DNA from: Asterella californica
Lineage: Eukaryota > Streptophyta > Marchantiopsida > Marchantiales > Aytoniaceae
Length of the DNA: 64,000 nucleotides
Assembly: GCA_036924285.1 (NCBI GenBank)
Contig: JAYKYS010000001.1
Location: 39,245,501 to 39,309,500 of the forward strand
Reading direction: 5' to 3'
Within the stretch, counting starts at the first letter, position 1. Each line of letters starts with the position of its first letter. Both the position numbers and the translations under genes were made by a program. Below are positions 10,873 to 26,220 of this stretch, in pieces. The notes beneath the pieces were generated by a model that saw nothing but the letters and a program-made list of their open reading frames with translations, had not been told where the DNA came from and searched no databases.

Positions 10873-12434
10873 TGCCTAGGTTTACTTAAATGTACTTTTA
10901 TTAGTCGACTCTACTGTCAGCAGGTTGTTGCAGCGCCTGAGTCCTTTATGGGTTATATTTGGATCTTTTCACAACTCCAGGTCAAATAATGATTTACAAG
11001 TTATAACAAATATGGTAAAATCTGTTATAATATCATAATATTCTATTTTTATTTTTAAAAAGAATTTAAAACATCATTATAATTAAATATTATAAACCCT
11101 ATTATAAACTCTCCACGTGAAAGATATATTTTTCCAATAATGAAAAGAACAAAAATTCAGGAAATTCGATCGAGGATGCGTGTTTTGCATCGCTTTCTGT
11201 AGCCTATCGGTGGCATCTTGCTTTCAAGGACGCTTAATGCACTCTTCTATTCCGTTTCGCTTCTCTATTCCACCAACATTTAGTTTTTCCCCAGCATTAG
11301 TATAAAAGCATGGAAAAACATATTCCTCTTTTCTTCACAGCGTACTTCGAGGAAAAGATTCTCTTCTGTTCCAAAAGAAAAACACGGAAATCTTCATTGT
11401 AACATTTCCCTATCAATATTGAATAATATATTTTTAAATAAATCACAACTTGTCAAATAAGTAAAAAGTTTTAATTTAATTATTTATTTTACGAATTCCA
11501 TGAATTCCATGCTCTGTTGAAGAAATAATCACCAAAACCATTTTCTGTATAACGGTAAAATTTCCTGGGGTTTGACAAGCGAACTTTTCCCCTGCTTTTC
11601 CGCTACGCATCAGTGAACGTATGTAGATAAGATTAGAGACAATCACGCATTTCATGGGGGGTTTCTTGCTTTGAGAACCACATCGACCACCGTACATACT
11701 TCAAAAACGATAACAGATTATTGTACTCGACTGCACGGAGTGCTTCTCGTAACTTCACCTTCTGTGACGCTGGGGTGGCTACTTGGCCGAAAACTGTACA
11801 ACTCATAGCCAGAAACATTAACCGTGTGCTTTTCAATCTAGTGATTCTACAGTATCCAACACGCCCAACGCCAAGTACAATTTGCCAGCACCCACATGAT
11901 AACAATTCACATGTTGTGCTTATTAAATAATCGAGCAGTAAAAGATAAGACACTCGATAACCGAGACAGTTGCCTGAAATACACTGCCATTGTACGAGTC
12001 ATGATACGGGAAATGATGGATGGAAACAAGAACCGTGAGAAAGGGGAGGGCAGTGCGTGAAGCCCTTGCAAGCTTCCCACTTACATTTCTCCCAGGCATG
12101 ATGAACGTGTACACAGTATCCTCGTAACCGTTGAGGCGAAGTCCTACCTAGGGGTACCGTGAGAGAGGGCACAGAAAATAATCTGCTCTAACCAATGAAA
12201 CAAAATGTGAGGTCTACTTTGGATAAGCAAATCGAGCAACCACAAGAGAGGACAAATCGTACGACCTTTAAAAACTAATGGAGACTACGATATATCAAAA
12301 TCTTTTATCTTATCCCGTAGGCATTACTGCAAACAGTGACCACGCACAATTACCGTTCCATATGTCAGGGCCTCAACTCTGGCAATAATAACACTGAAAC
12401 CACTATAAGCTAGAGATCAAGAACGAGGGAGCGA

Positions 12435-16761
<4,327 letters not shown>

Positions 16762-18655
16762 GCTGGAGCTGGCCTTACAGGCTCCACTGCCGAGAGAATC
16801 CAGCTCTTCTCCTGATCTTCCGGGAATCAGCTGGAACAACGAACACGATCTCCTCAACAGCCGACGACAACAACCTGTACGCAAGACACCAACGAAAGAG
16901 ATGTCATCAGGAAATCACACTACAGCATTCAGTTGAACTGTACTATTAAGCCTTGGCTTATTACTTCCCGACACTTCTCGGGCGGCCTTGATTTCAAATT
17001 CACGTTCTTTTGTTCTAACCTGACAAACACCAGAAAACGCAGTGGGATAGAAACTCACGACGTCAAAATGGAGCGCTGCGTCGATTTCACCAAAAAATAT
17101 ATACGAAGGTGCTGGACTCCCTCAACGACAATGCGAGGCAGAAGGCAAAAGACAGTGCAAAAGAAGCAGGAATAGCCCGAGAAACTGGCGCAGGGAAAGC
17201 GGGAGAAGAGGAAGTGACAACGAGCTACCAGAGGCAGGCTGTCGAACGAAGAAAGCGTGGCTGCGTAGCGTAGTTAGGGTCGGCGACAGAGCGGATGCAC
17301 GCAAAATAAAGAAAGGGTCAGCGAGTGATGGATTCTCCCTTCAGGAATAATAGCGAAACTGCGTCAGGTCCAGTGGCAGATTATGCATTTCTTCGATGAA
17401 ACAGGTGCCCGAGTCTGGCAACAGAACAGCAACTAACTAACTCAACTTAGCCAAGCGAAACCAAGCAGTCATAGTTTTATTCTTAGTCCCTTGAGACTCT
17501 AACCTATCTATTTCCAATTTCACAGTATGCGGCGACATCAGATCTCATCTGAAAATTTATCTTCGTCATGTGAATTCAGAGTTCGTTATTCTTTCCTGAA
17601 GTTTATTCCATTTCTTACTATTTAAACTGATGCATAACATCGAAAATATTCCCGATTTTCGAAGTCCGTCACCCGGTTGGTAACGAAGAATGTACATTCC
17701 GTCACCTTTGTCAACCTCAAAGTTATGACATTCATCAACTGGAAAATCATATTTGGTTACAAAAATACTTGAGTTCAACACCTAGTATGTTCGTCGGACT
17801 TTACCTCAACCCTCTTAAAATTGCATTATTTGACCATACCTCTGACTTTTAGAGGCAAGTTTAGCCAGTAAAAATCTCATGACATTTGTATGTGAGAAGT
17901 GTATGTAAGCAGCCGTTAATGTATTTGTACGAATAATTCAATTTAAAATGTTTGTACATCAAATTATTAATATGTGATATCTAGTACTTGTCTTGTGTAG
18001 AGTCTTCACATAACCAATTTGCTGGAACTGTTATTACCAGTTAAAAGTGTGATAAGTAATGTAAATTTAAAAAATGTCAAGTCAAGTCCGATAACGCATT
18101 ATGAGTGAGTAAAGTAAATTTCTATATTTGGTTAAATATTTTCAAATATCTTAACTTCCTCAAGTTCTTTCTGCTTGTGTATCCATTTTTCCAGTTCTTG
18201 TCAAATACTATAAGGGTATCTTCCCACCAGTGTATTTTTCCACTAACAAGTGTCTGAAAACTCATCATAAGACTGGATGATTTTTCTTGATGTTTGTGCA
18301 GAAAATTTTGTCTTCACACATGACTATCAAGAATGCAGTTTTTCGGGAGAAAATTATTTTCATCGTGTGGTAATTTTGAATTTTGATCATTTGACAAACT
18401 GAGCGATGGATGATGGTTTGAGCAAACTGAGTGATAGATGATGATTTGTTTGGTGTTTGGACAAGGGAGAAAAGAATGATACTATCTTCCAACTTAATTT
18501 TAAAAAATAAGACTTCATGCACCAGATCAAAAAACCTTTCTGCTTTTACATCATCTTTGGCTGTTTGTGAGATGTAGAGTCAAGGTCTGAAAATATTTCA
18601 GAATCAAAAGAATGATGCATCACCATCCGAGACAGATAAGTTCCTTCAGTTGTTC
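16762..18655. other. PRMT1 upstream region and spacer
   Basis: The stretch just above the PRMT1 start (to about 17.3 kb) is GC-richer and probably holds its 5' UTR and promoter. An in-frame extension upstream of the chosen ATG exists (to 16884) but resembles no family N-terminus. From 17.4 kb the DNA turns AT-rich toward the Harbinger relic. I see no other gene. Confidence 0.5.
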
Positions 18656-19690
18656 TCATACTTCATATATTGCTTCAGTCGATCGTCCACGGTTGTGACC
18701 TTCAACTGTGCTTTGGACATCGGCAACTTCAACTTGAGAAATGTCTTGATCTGATCGTCTCAACAATATGTTGTGCATAGTGCAACAACAGTGCACTATG
18801 CTAGGAGTCCAATCCACTGATGACACAATACCACTGTTCAGAACCTCCCATTTTCTCTTGAGTAGTCCAAAAGCTTGTTCTACGATTAATCTACCACGAA
18901 CATGCAATGTGTTGAACTTCTGCTCAGCTGAGAAAGATCCCCGACGACCAGAGTATGGAGTTACTAACTACTCTCTCATTTGGTAATCCGAGTCGCCTAA
19001 GATGTATGGCTTCAATCGATATTCGCAATTGATGTGTATCACAAGACTCGCTAAGATTTTTTCCGTTGAGCTCTATGATAGAAACCAGAATATTTTAGCA
19101 ACCGTTTGTCATTAACAGATCCAGACATCCCACAAAACACGTCCAGAAAATGTCCTTCATATTCTACAACCTCTTGTAATAGCACTCCTTTTCGACTGTA
19201 GTAGTTTGTTATGAGCGCTCGTCCAGGAGGAGATCTTATACGAATATGTGAACCGTCCACTACTCCAAAACAATTCAGAAGTCCACATACTCGTATGAAC
19301 CCTTCACTTATTTTCATTAGCGAATCAGTATTCGGCCACGGAAGGAAACGAGGCTCTAGTACGACCACAATCACTTTCACACCTTCTTGAATTATTTTGT
19401 TCACTAAAGACTCTCCAACTGCAAACCATTATCCGATCAAGAAATAAGTAAATCCATGCGTTAATTGATAAACAACAATCCTTAGTCTTACATGTACAAG
19501 AACAATCTTCCGAAATACAGTGTTACACCTTTCTAGGTGAGGTCCTACTTGCTATAATAACCAAAAGAATGTGCTTTTTCTCATACTAAAAGTTCGAAGT
19601 CAACGTGCATCACAACGTGATCAAACCATACTTGGGACCTATACTTAACCCACCACTTAATTATGTCTTTGTCATTTAGATGTACCATTG
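18656..19690 (-). pseudogene. PIF/Harbinger (DDE_Tnp_4 type) transposase relic
   Basis: Read from high to low coordinates, the frame gives WVKYRSQVWFD (about 19.65 kb), then after a likely intron AVGESLVNKII.., FGVVDGSHIRI (first Asp), SVNDKRLLKYSGFY (second Asp region), ILGDSDYQ, VRGRLIVEQAFGLLKRKW (catalytic Glu region) and a C-terminus at 18656. These are the ordered motifs of the Harbinger transposase. There is an in-frame TAG at about 18.98 kb right after the GDSDYQMRE block, the start is missing, and part of the N-terminal half cannot be found, so the gene is dead. The lost part may have been removed when the solo LTR inserted at about 19.75 kb. Confidence 0.85.
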
Positions 19691-19754
19691 CTACAGTCCT
19701 CGTCAGTCATGTCCTCAGAAGACATGTATTGACTGGTGCTAAGTTTCCTTCCGT

Positions 19755-21175
19755 TGTCGCGCTACTTAACGGCTACATGTTACACTTCTACTCTGACAAT
19801 TGAGTTTAATAGTTTTAGAAATTAGCTCAATATTACGTTTAGTTTGTTATGCATATGTTTGACATCTTTGCATATGGTGTTAACATTGTTATGTTATATA
19901 TTTTGTGTAATAGTAGGTTGATAGTATGTTATTTATCTTGTTCAGTCACTTGTAAGCTTGTGCAAGTGATTTCATACTTATCTATGTTGTCAAAGTACAT
20001 AACTTTAAGTCTATCATGTGGATAGAGTTTAATCTCACGGGTTGTACTTACACATCTCTCATTCATGCTTTCTAGTTTGTTTAAGTTATCTTTCAGTGTT
20101 ACGTGTCATTTTACATGTCTTCGTATGAAGTTTAAGGTTTACGTTTGCACTTTAGAGGCTTGACGTGGTAACCTTATGTGTGAAATTTAGTAATCACGTG
20201 GATTGGAGCACAAAACGACAGAGAAGTGGAACTATGAACTCCTATTGGTTCATTTTTATCTATTGTGAAACTCTAAACTTAGAAGCAGAGGTCTTAAGGG
20301 GAGTTAGAGCTTTTGGTACATGCATTCAAAAATCTGAGAACATAGGGAGAGAGCTCGTAGTGCCAGTCACTGTTATTTAAAATTTCGATCGATTTGGAGT
20401 AATAAAGGGAGAGTTATGCCAAATTGAAGTTCGGATTGAGCTGAAATTGCATCACAATTGTTGATTTTGGAGTTTTGAGTGTCAATCTAGCAAAAAAGAG
20501 ATAATTGCTTCAAACATGCGTGGTTGCTTTCCTTGTCAGCAGAGCTACGACTTTCCAAAAAGTTTCATGTCATTTGAGTGAGTGACTAAATCAGGGTGAT
20601 CGCTGAAGCAGAGGAGGTCTGAAAAACTCTAAATCTAGAGCAGCAAGTTCAGAGCTCGAGATCTGGAGAATAGTGTACAACCAGCAGGTCAAATTTCATA
20701 AGAATGTTCAGCATGCTGTAGACTCATAATCTTGTAAGAATGAACGAAAATTACAGAATCAATTTTCTGTTCTAGGCCGAAGTAGCCATCTGGATGTCAG
20801 AAATTACAATAACTTCGTTAGTAGACGATTTGATCAAATCTCAGTGCTCAGATTTGATCTCAAGCTGAAAGTTCGTAGTTGTGTTCAGTAGGGCCTCCTT
20901 TACATGTATGAGAAGTTTTGAAGTCTAACCCATCATATATTTCTTGTTATTGAGTGTTAAAGGTCACCGTCTGATCTTATTACTATTAGTTAGTCTTGAT
21001 TTTTGCTTTCTGAACGTATTAGAGGACCCAACAGACTTGTGTGAGTGTTTATAGTGCCACGTTATAACCTGAAGCCTATCTCTTAGGTAACAACCACAGC
21101 TAGAAACCCAACGTTTTTCTAGGTAGACGTATCACACTCCGACACCGTTTTTCTTCCAGGACATGAACTGCAACA
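19755..21175 (-). mobile_element. Old solo LTR of the gypsy family found at 28.7-37.7 kb
   Basis: Read on the plus strand, this block follows the reverse complement of the intact LTR along its length. Good anchors are GTTATATATTTTG..TAGTAGGTTGAT (19.89 kb), TTTTACATGTCTTCG and TTTAGAGGCTTGACGTGG (20.1-20.17 kb), ACTCCTATTGGTTCA (20.24 kb) and CGATTTGGAGTAATAAAG (20.4 kb), with more to about 21.13 kb. Divergence is heavy with indels, so this copy is far older than the intact element. No internal region adjoins it, hence solo LTR. It lies in the opposite orientation to the intact element; ends are placed to within tens of bases and no target duplication was found. Confidence 0.8.
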
Positions 21176-21764
21176 AAGAGCGAATAATGCACACCAACTG
21201 AAAAATATCATTGCCATGGGCAAAAGCTTCGAGAGAGACAATTGAGGAAACCCTGCATGCATTACCAGCCATCCAATAAGTCCTAAATTTGAATAAATTG
21301 TATACAAATTCAAAATAGTCAATATCCAATGCAACCCTTTTTGAAGTTCAAGTGTAACATAACTGAACTCAACCTAGTACATGTGTCATCTTGGAATCTG
21401 AGCTCGGATGTGATAGGACAAGAGATCGTATCATCTTTGAAACATTGAGAACAACGTGCATTTTACATCAACCAAACTATGAAATCATACAGAACAGAGA
21501 ATGAAGAGGAGGCCGTTGTAAGTACTCAATATGATTAACACTTCAATAATTTACTAACCAATCAAACAGATACAAAACTATTTCTTGAACCAAAGGCAAT
21601 AAAAGATTTCAAGCCTTATAAGTATAATGTAATAAAGCTAATGTAAAAAATTAAAGTTCGTGAGAATTGTGTGAGATCTCATGAGATCAGTGTGCTGAGG
21701 ACTTAAGAACAGCAAAGCAAAGCTCTCTCATGCCCAAAGTCATATGAATATCAATTTCTAACTA

Positions 21765-22508
21765 TTTCCAGAATCTTTCAAACAGAGTGATTTTCGCTTG
21801 AACTAATTCTTTTTGCTCTTGGGACGTTGGCAATGTGGATCCAAACTCTTTGCGACAATCAAAGAATACATCAAAAGATCCATGAGACTTACATTTTTTC
21901 TTTCAAGTACTCGTGTCATTGTCTGAGATTAAACTATCAGTTGGAGAGTCATCAACCTCATTTGTCCTAATGGAAGAATCTGCCACATTCTGAGGTCTGA
22001 CTAAAAGTCTTGATCCTTGAAACGAGTCTATGATATTGTAATACATTTCATCGAAAGTAAATGACACTCCAGTCTTACGTCTCTCATCTACTGACACAGT
22101 CGTCCATGACTCGTTCTCTCACTTGGAGTTCCAGTCTTTAATAGATTTGTATAGTCTTAAAAGACTTATTTAGTCTTTGCTTGTTCCAACTAGACTGAAA
22201 GCCTTGCACTGGCATCTTTTGCACCAACTCTTTCCATCTCTCTTGACTGCTTATGATGAGACCTCTAAAACTACTACTAATATTATTGATCGATTGACCT
22301 CTCTTGAACTCCAAAAAGACAATACACTTTGAATGAGACCATCTAGCTCTAGACGAGTTACTTGACGGACCTGCCACATCATTGTTATTTGTTGGTTGAT
22401 CAGCAGCATCGGAAAATAAACCAGCGGCCTGACTGTCAATAAATTTCGTGTCTCACTCCAGCACTGACTCAAAGTTCAGATCCACGCCTAGATTCGTCTC
22501 TATTTTCC
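21765..22508 (-). pseudogene. Harbinger Myb/trihelix-like partner gene, decayed
   Basis: Harbinger elements carry a second gene for a Myb/SANT-like DNA-binding protein needed with the transposase. Here a minus-strand exon opens after TTTTCAG at 22508 and reads VDLNFESVLE, a stop, DTKFIDSQAAGLF, then SRARWSHSKCIVFLEFKRGQ and SQERWKELVQKMPVQGFQSSW (Myb-like helix region). After a frameshift near 22.1 kb it continues as RRKTGVSFTFDEMYYNIIDS, then another stop, then SFDVFFDCRKEFGSTLP and KITLFERFWK. Two in-frame stops and a frame change make it a pseudogene. It sits upstream of the transposase on the same strand, as expected for one element. Confidence 0.7.
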
Positions 22509-23687
22509 TGAAAAGACAATTGAAATATAGTTAATATTACAGTTATGTCATGTGCTCTTTGTCTCCTCTAGTTCGACTATACAAAAAGAGATGCAAAAGA
22601 AATTTCAATTTCACACGATGATAACTCAATGCTTACATGTTGACAAGGACAAAATTTCAATTGTGCACTAGACAAAAACTCCTCTAGCTTGACCTAAACG
22701 TTATCACTAGCACATCATGTGATCACATTCATGAGTAATAGATCTTGATATCCAAAGGGTTTCACTGTTCTTCAAAAAGAAGAAATATATCAAAAGAAAC
22801 AAGAACGGTAGCTTTGTAAATATTCATTTCACCCTTCTTTCAGCAATGTTGATCAATTTATACTTTTTTTGCTTCTAATGTAGTCTCTCGATCCGTCAAA
22901 GAGAGATCGATCTTTAATCATGTCATGATGTTGTGATTTGGAGGGCTATTCACAACCTCAATTTTGATTTTCAAGACACCGAGGGAAGGTTGCCGTGAAA
23001 AGTTTGATCAGTAGTGAGACCAGTTCTTCTCAACATGGCGTACTATGCATATCCTCAAGTCTCAATAACTTGGAAAGGTACCCCTGCGGGTATCCCATCC
23101 CAAAACTGTGGAGCTGTTGATTTTGCCTCGGGACTCTCGCTTTCCTGAAAATACTGCACAATGAGAAGACAAAAGTATTTCTTTTGACACAAAAAATCTT
23201 CTTAGAGAGCAAAAAATATTATGGTGAGAAGAGGCCCTACATCTAACATAAATGTGGCACAAATGTGAAGGATCACGAGACATATCAAGTGAATTGATGA
23301 ACTCTAAGTTGGAAGTTTGGTCATTTCTTCGAATTAACGTCACTTCAACTCAACGAAGCTAAAGTAATAACATGCCATGAATCATAAATCGGACAAGCGA
23401 GGGTTTTTCCGAGTGTAGAGTACCTAACTACACTTCGGACTAAGGTAACCACTCGTTTTGACACATGGTATGTTGTGGGTACGCTTATTCTATCCTTCAT
23501 TCTTTAACGACCTTACTTTGAAACTTCATACTTTATGATCACTAGCAAAAATCGTTATGATCTTATAAATTATGATATTTTCACAAACTATAGTTTTCTG
23601 TTTTACTATAGTTGCAAATAGAATCTAAAGAATCACTGATGTGAACTCTTACGTCATATACAACACTTATCATTAGGTGTTGACTCG

Positions 23688-23849
23688 GATGGCTAGATCA
23701 CCCAAGTCCAAAAGAGGATTATGAATGGAGTCCACTGAACTAGAGAAGAAATCCATACCAAGCGAACTAAAATATGAACAATCTAAATAAATAGTCTACT
23801 ATCTATGATGGACAGATCACCCTAGTCCAAACGAGATATGTGAATGCAA
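23688..23849 (+). repeat. Direct repeat, unit about 42 bp, 120 bp apart
   Basis: GATGG(C/A)..AGATCACCC(A/T)AGTCCAAA(A/C)GAG..TGAATG occurs at 23688-23729 and again at 23807-23849. The spacer has no similar third copy. Nothing suggests a gene. Confidence 0.7.
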
Positions 23850-23894
23850 CGCACAAAACTCTAGATAAAAAGAAATAAATTGATAAAACTTAGA

Positions 23895-24017
23895 AATGGA
23901 AGAGGAAGATAGAAAAGGAGGAGAGAAAATTATGAAAGTGAGAAAGATAATGAGGGAAGAGGGAAAAAGAGGGGGTTAGAAGTAGTGAGAAGAGAGGAAA
24001 GAAGGAGGAAGGAAGAC
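23895..24017 (+). other. Polypurine (GA-rich) run of about 120 nt
   Basis: Almost every base from 23895 to 24017 is A or G, with repeated GAGGAAG and GAGAAAG words. Such runs can form triplex DNA or act as GAGA-type sites. It borders the repeat at 24.03 kb and has no coding sense. Confidence 0.6.
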
Positions 24018-24029
24018 CGGGATGGAACA

Positions 24030-24240
24030 ACTAGGTCGTCCTACTTGAGCGACCGAGGGTGAGATGATCGGATGTGGAGCGACCGAGGTGGAGCAACTCG
24101 GTCTTCTCACTTTGGAGCAATCGAGGTGGAGCTACTAACGTATGTAAGGTACCTCGACCGTAGTGATCTTTGTGAGGCAACTCGAATGAAGCATCCGGAG
24201 TGGAGCTATCGAGGACTCTCAAGTGAAGCGACCGTTAGAT
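24030..24240 (+). repeat. Degenerate repeat of GGAGC(G/A)A(C/T)CGAGG units
   Basis: Variants of GTGGAGCGACCGAGGTGGAGCA recur with uneven spacing from 24050 to 24235 (for example GAGCGACCGAGG, GGAGCAATCGAGG, GGAGCTATCGAGG, GAAGCGACCG). Local GC is well above the surroundings, so this looks like a degenerate minisatellite. Confidence 0.55.
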
Positions 24241-25649
24241 TATGGACGATAAAGTACAAAATTTAATAATAGTCAATTAACTTTGATGATCAAAATTTCT
24301 CTTTGTCCATCTGCACTAGCTATATTAATTATTAAATAAAATAATGAAAAATAAGTTCATGAAATTTTGACAATTTATATCAGTTTGATGAAATTTTGAT
24401 GAAATTTCATGGAGCAGAATTTTGCCACAAAATTCCATCTAAATCTTGTTCCAATATGAGTTTGTAAGTTTTGCATCTTGAACTTCCAAATTTTATGATA
24501 TTGACGGTTTTTTGACAGTAACTACAACACCTATGATGTCCAAAATGCTATTGGAATAGTGTCAGAACTGATTGTGACAACTTTTCATTGTCATACGTTA
24601 AGGTTATATTTTATGATATTATTTACAAAAAGTTTTTGAAATCATTGTGTCATAAGTGATATTAAAAAATTCATGTTCTTCTACACCTACTTTCTCACAC
24701 CTTTCCGACATGCTCTATGATTTTTCTACATCTCATAGTTTCTCACACCTTTCCTACACCTTTTCCACAACTTTTTTTTGATAACTTTGTGTCTTAATTC
24801 TATCGTAATTTTGGAGTGTCTTTAGGTTTGACGTTACGATAGAATATCAACTGAGAAAAGAATGGAGATAGCGGTGATTAGTGCTAAAATTGTAGTTTTT
24901 GCTTCGCTAGACAAGCGAGAGGCGCGTCCCAACATGAGGGTTATGCATATGATTGTGGATTATCCAAACTCTACATTGATTTGTCATCATCTCCTCATGA
25001 TGATAATGAGCTTTAGGATGCAATCCAACGACTCTATCAATCACATAAGCTAGGGATAAGTACTCAACCAAAATTATAAACTCTACCACTATTTGTTTAT
25101 GAAACTTGATCACAAATCATCGTCTTGTTTGATCTACAAATCAAGTAGTTGGTAATCTAGGTCTATTTTTCATGCTTCGCATGAGACGATAGTAACCAAG
25201 AACACTTTTCTCGAAAGAAGAATAAGACCCAACATCAAATCTCCCTTGATGTATATACTGTTGCAATAAGTTTCACAAAATCTTTGCAAAAACTCTTTCT
25301 TCTTTATGATTCTCTGGACTTTTGTTGCTAACTGGACCGTCATTAAGTCATCATATCTCACGAGGAGAGTGGCTATTGGGGATGCATATACTACTTATGA
25401 GGAGGAGGAGGTCATGACTGAATACCTTCTTCTTGTGTAAATTTATGTGTTTATTGCAAATGACTATTCCTAATTATGTTTGCAGATATTGTCATCATAT
25501 GCATCATATGATGTGGGTGTATACTTGTATGCGACAACATCAACGTTTACGCATGAATCTAATCAAAATCATGTTTGTAACCACACATGTAGCAAATGAT
25601 TAGATCAAGCTTGTAGTAGATACGTGAGAACTCTATTATATTTGTGAAA

Positions 25650-26220
25650 ACTATCAAAATATGTCAAAATAAATATAAAAACAATGGTTTACGTGTTTTA
25701 TATCATTTAAGATGTTTGTCTAACATAAAGCATGTTGGAACATGTCATAAACCCATTAGAAAGTTATCAGAAAATAATAATTTTAAGATATTAACATGTC
25801 AAAAACATGTCAGAATATGAAAATTGTATGACTATTACTACAAGTTCTTACAACAAATGTGTCAAAAAAGTGTCTTAAAGATTTCAAAATCATGTCTGAA
25901 CATTTTACTCTTACAACATTCGTCATTATCGAAAACATGTCATAAATGTGTTGTAAACATGTCGAGATAAAGCAGAAATCGTTTTTTTCAAGCTTTTGAG
26001 TAATATTTCGATACAATTATTGTCACAGTTTTGTGAGAAAAATGTTGCACTATTTTGACGCTTTTTATATATATTTCTGACATTTTTTATATGGATCACT
26101 TCAAACGCTAATTTATGACATATTTAAGACAGTTTTCCCATAACTTGTTGACATTGTTCGTACTTCTTTTAAATGATGTTGGATGTCAAAATTTTACTAT
26201 TTTTGATATTTTTATGTCGA
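25650..26220. repeat. Cluster of ACATGTCA(A/T)AA words
   Basis: I find CATGTCA, GTGTCAAAA or close variants at about 25655, 25747, 25795, 25805, 25857, 25893, 25935 and 25958, followed by inverted forms (ATGACAT, TTAAGACA) near 26.1 kb. Similar words recur at 40.45-40.58 and 43.08-43.33 kb. Short motifs clustered in both orientations are typical of subterminal regions of CACTA-type DNA transposons, but no transposase is seen. Confidence 0.4.

Larger units (their letters stand above)
8800..12434. other. Intergenic spacer, AT-rich at 9.1-11.5 kb
   Basis: This spacer runs between the GST stop codon and the PRMT stop codon on the opposite strand, so the two genes converge. No coding frame was recognised. 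The first 300 bp and the last 900 bp are GC-richer and probably include the two 3' UTRs. The middle is AT-rich and contains a family of hairpin repeats (listed) plus a half copy at about 9103-9127, which resembles only the right arm of hairpin A. Confidence 0.6.

Noticed and set aside
21119..21334. 71-codon minus frame as a separate gene
   Set aside because: Straddles the end of the solo LTR and the Harbinger relic; no motif.
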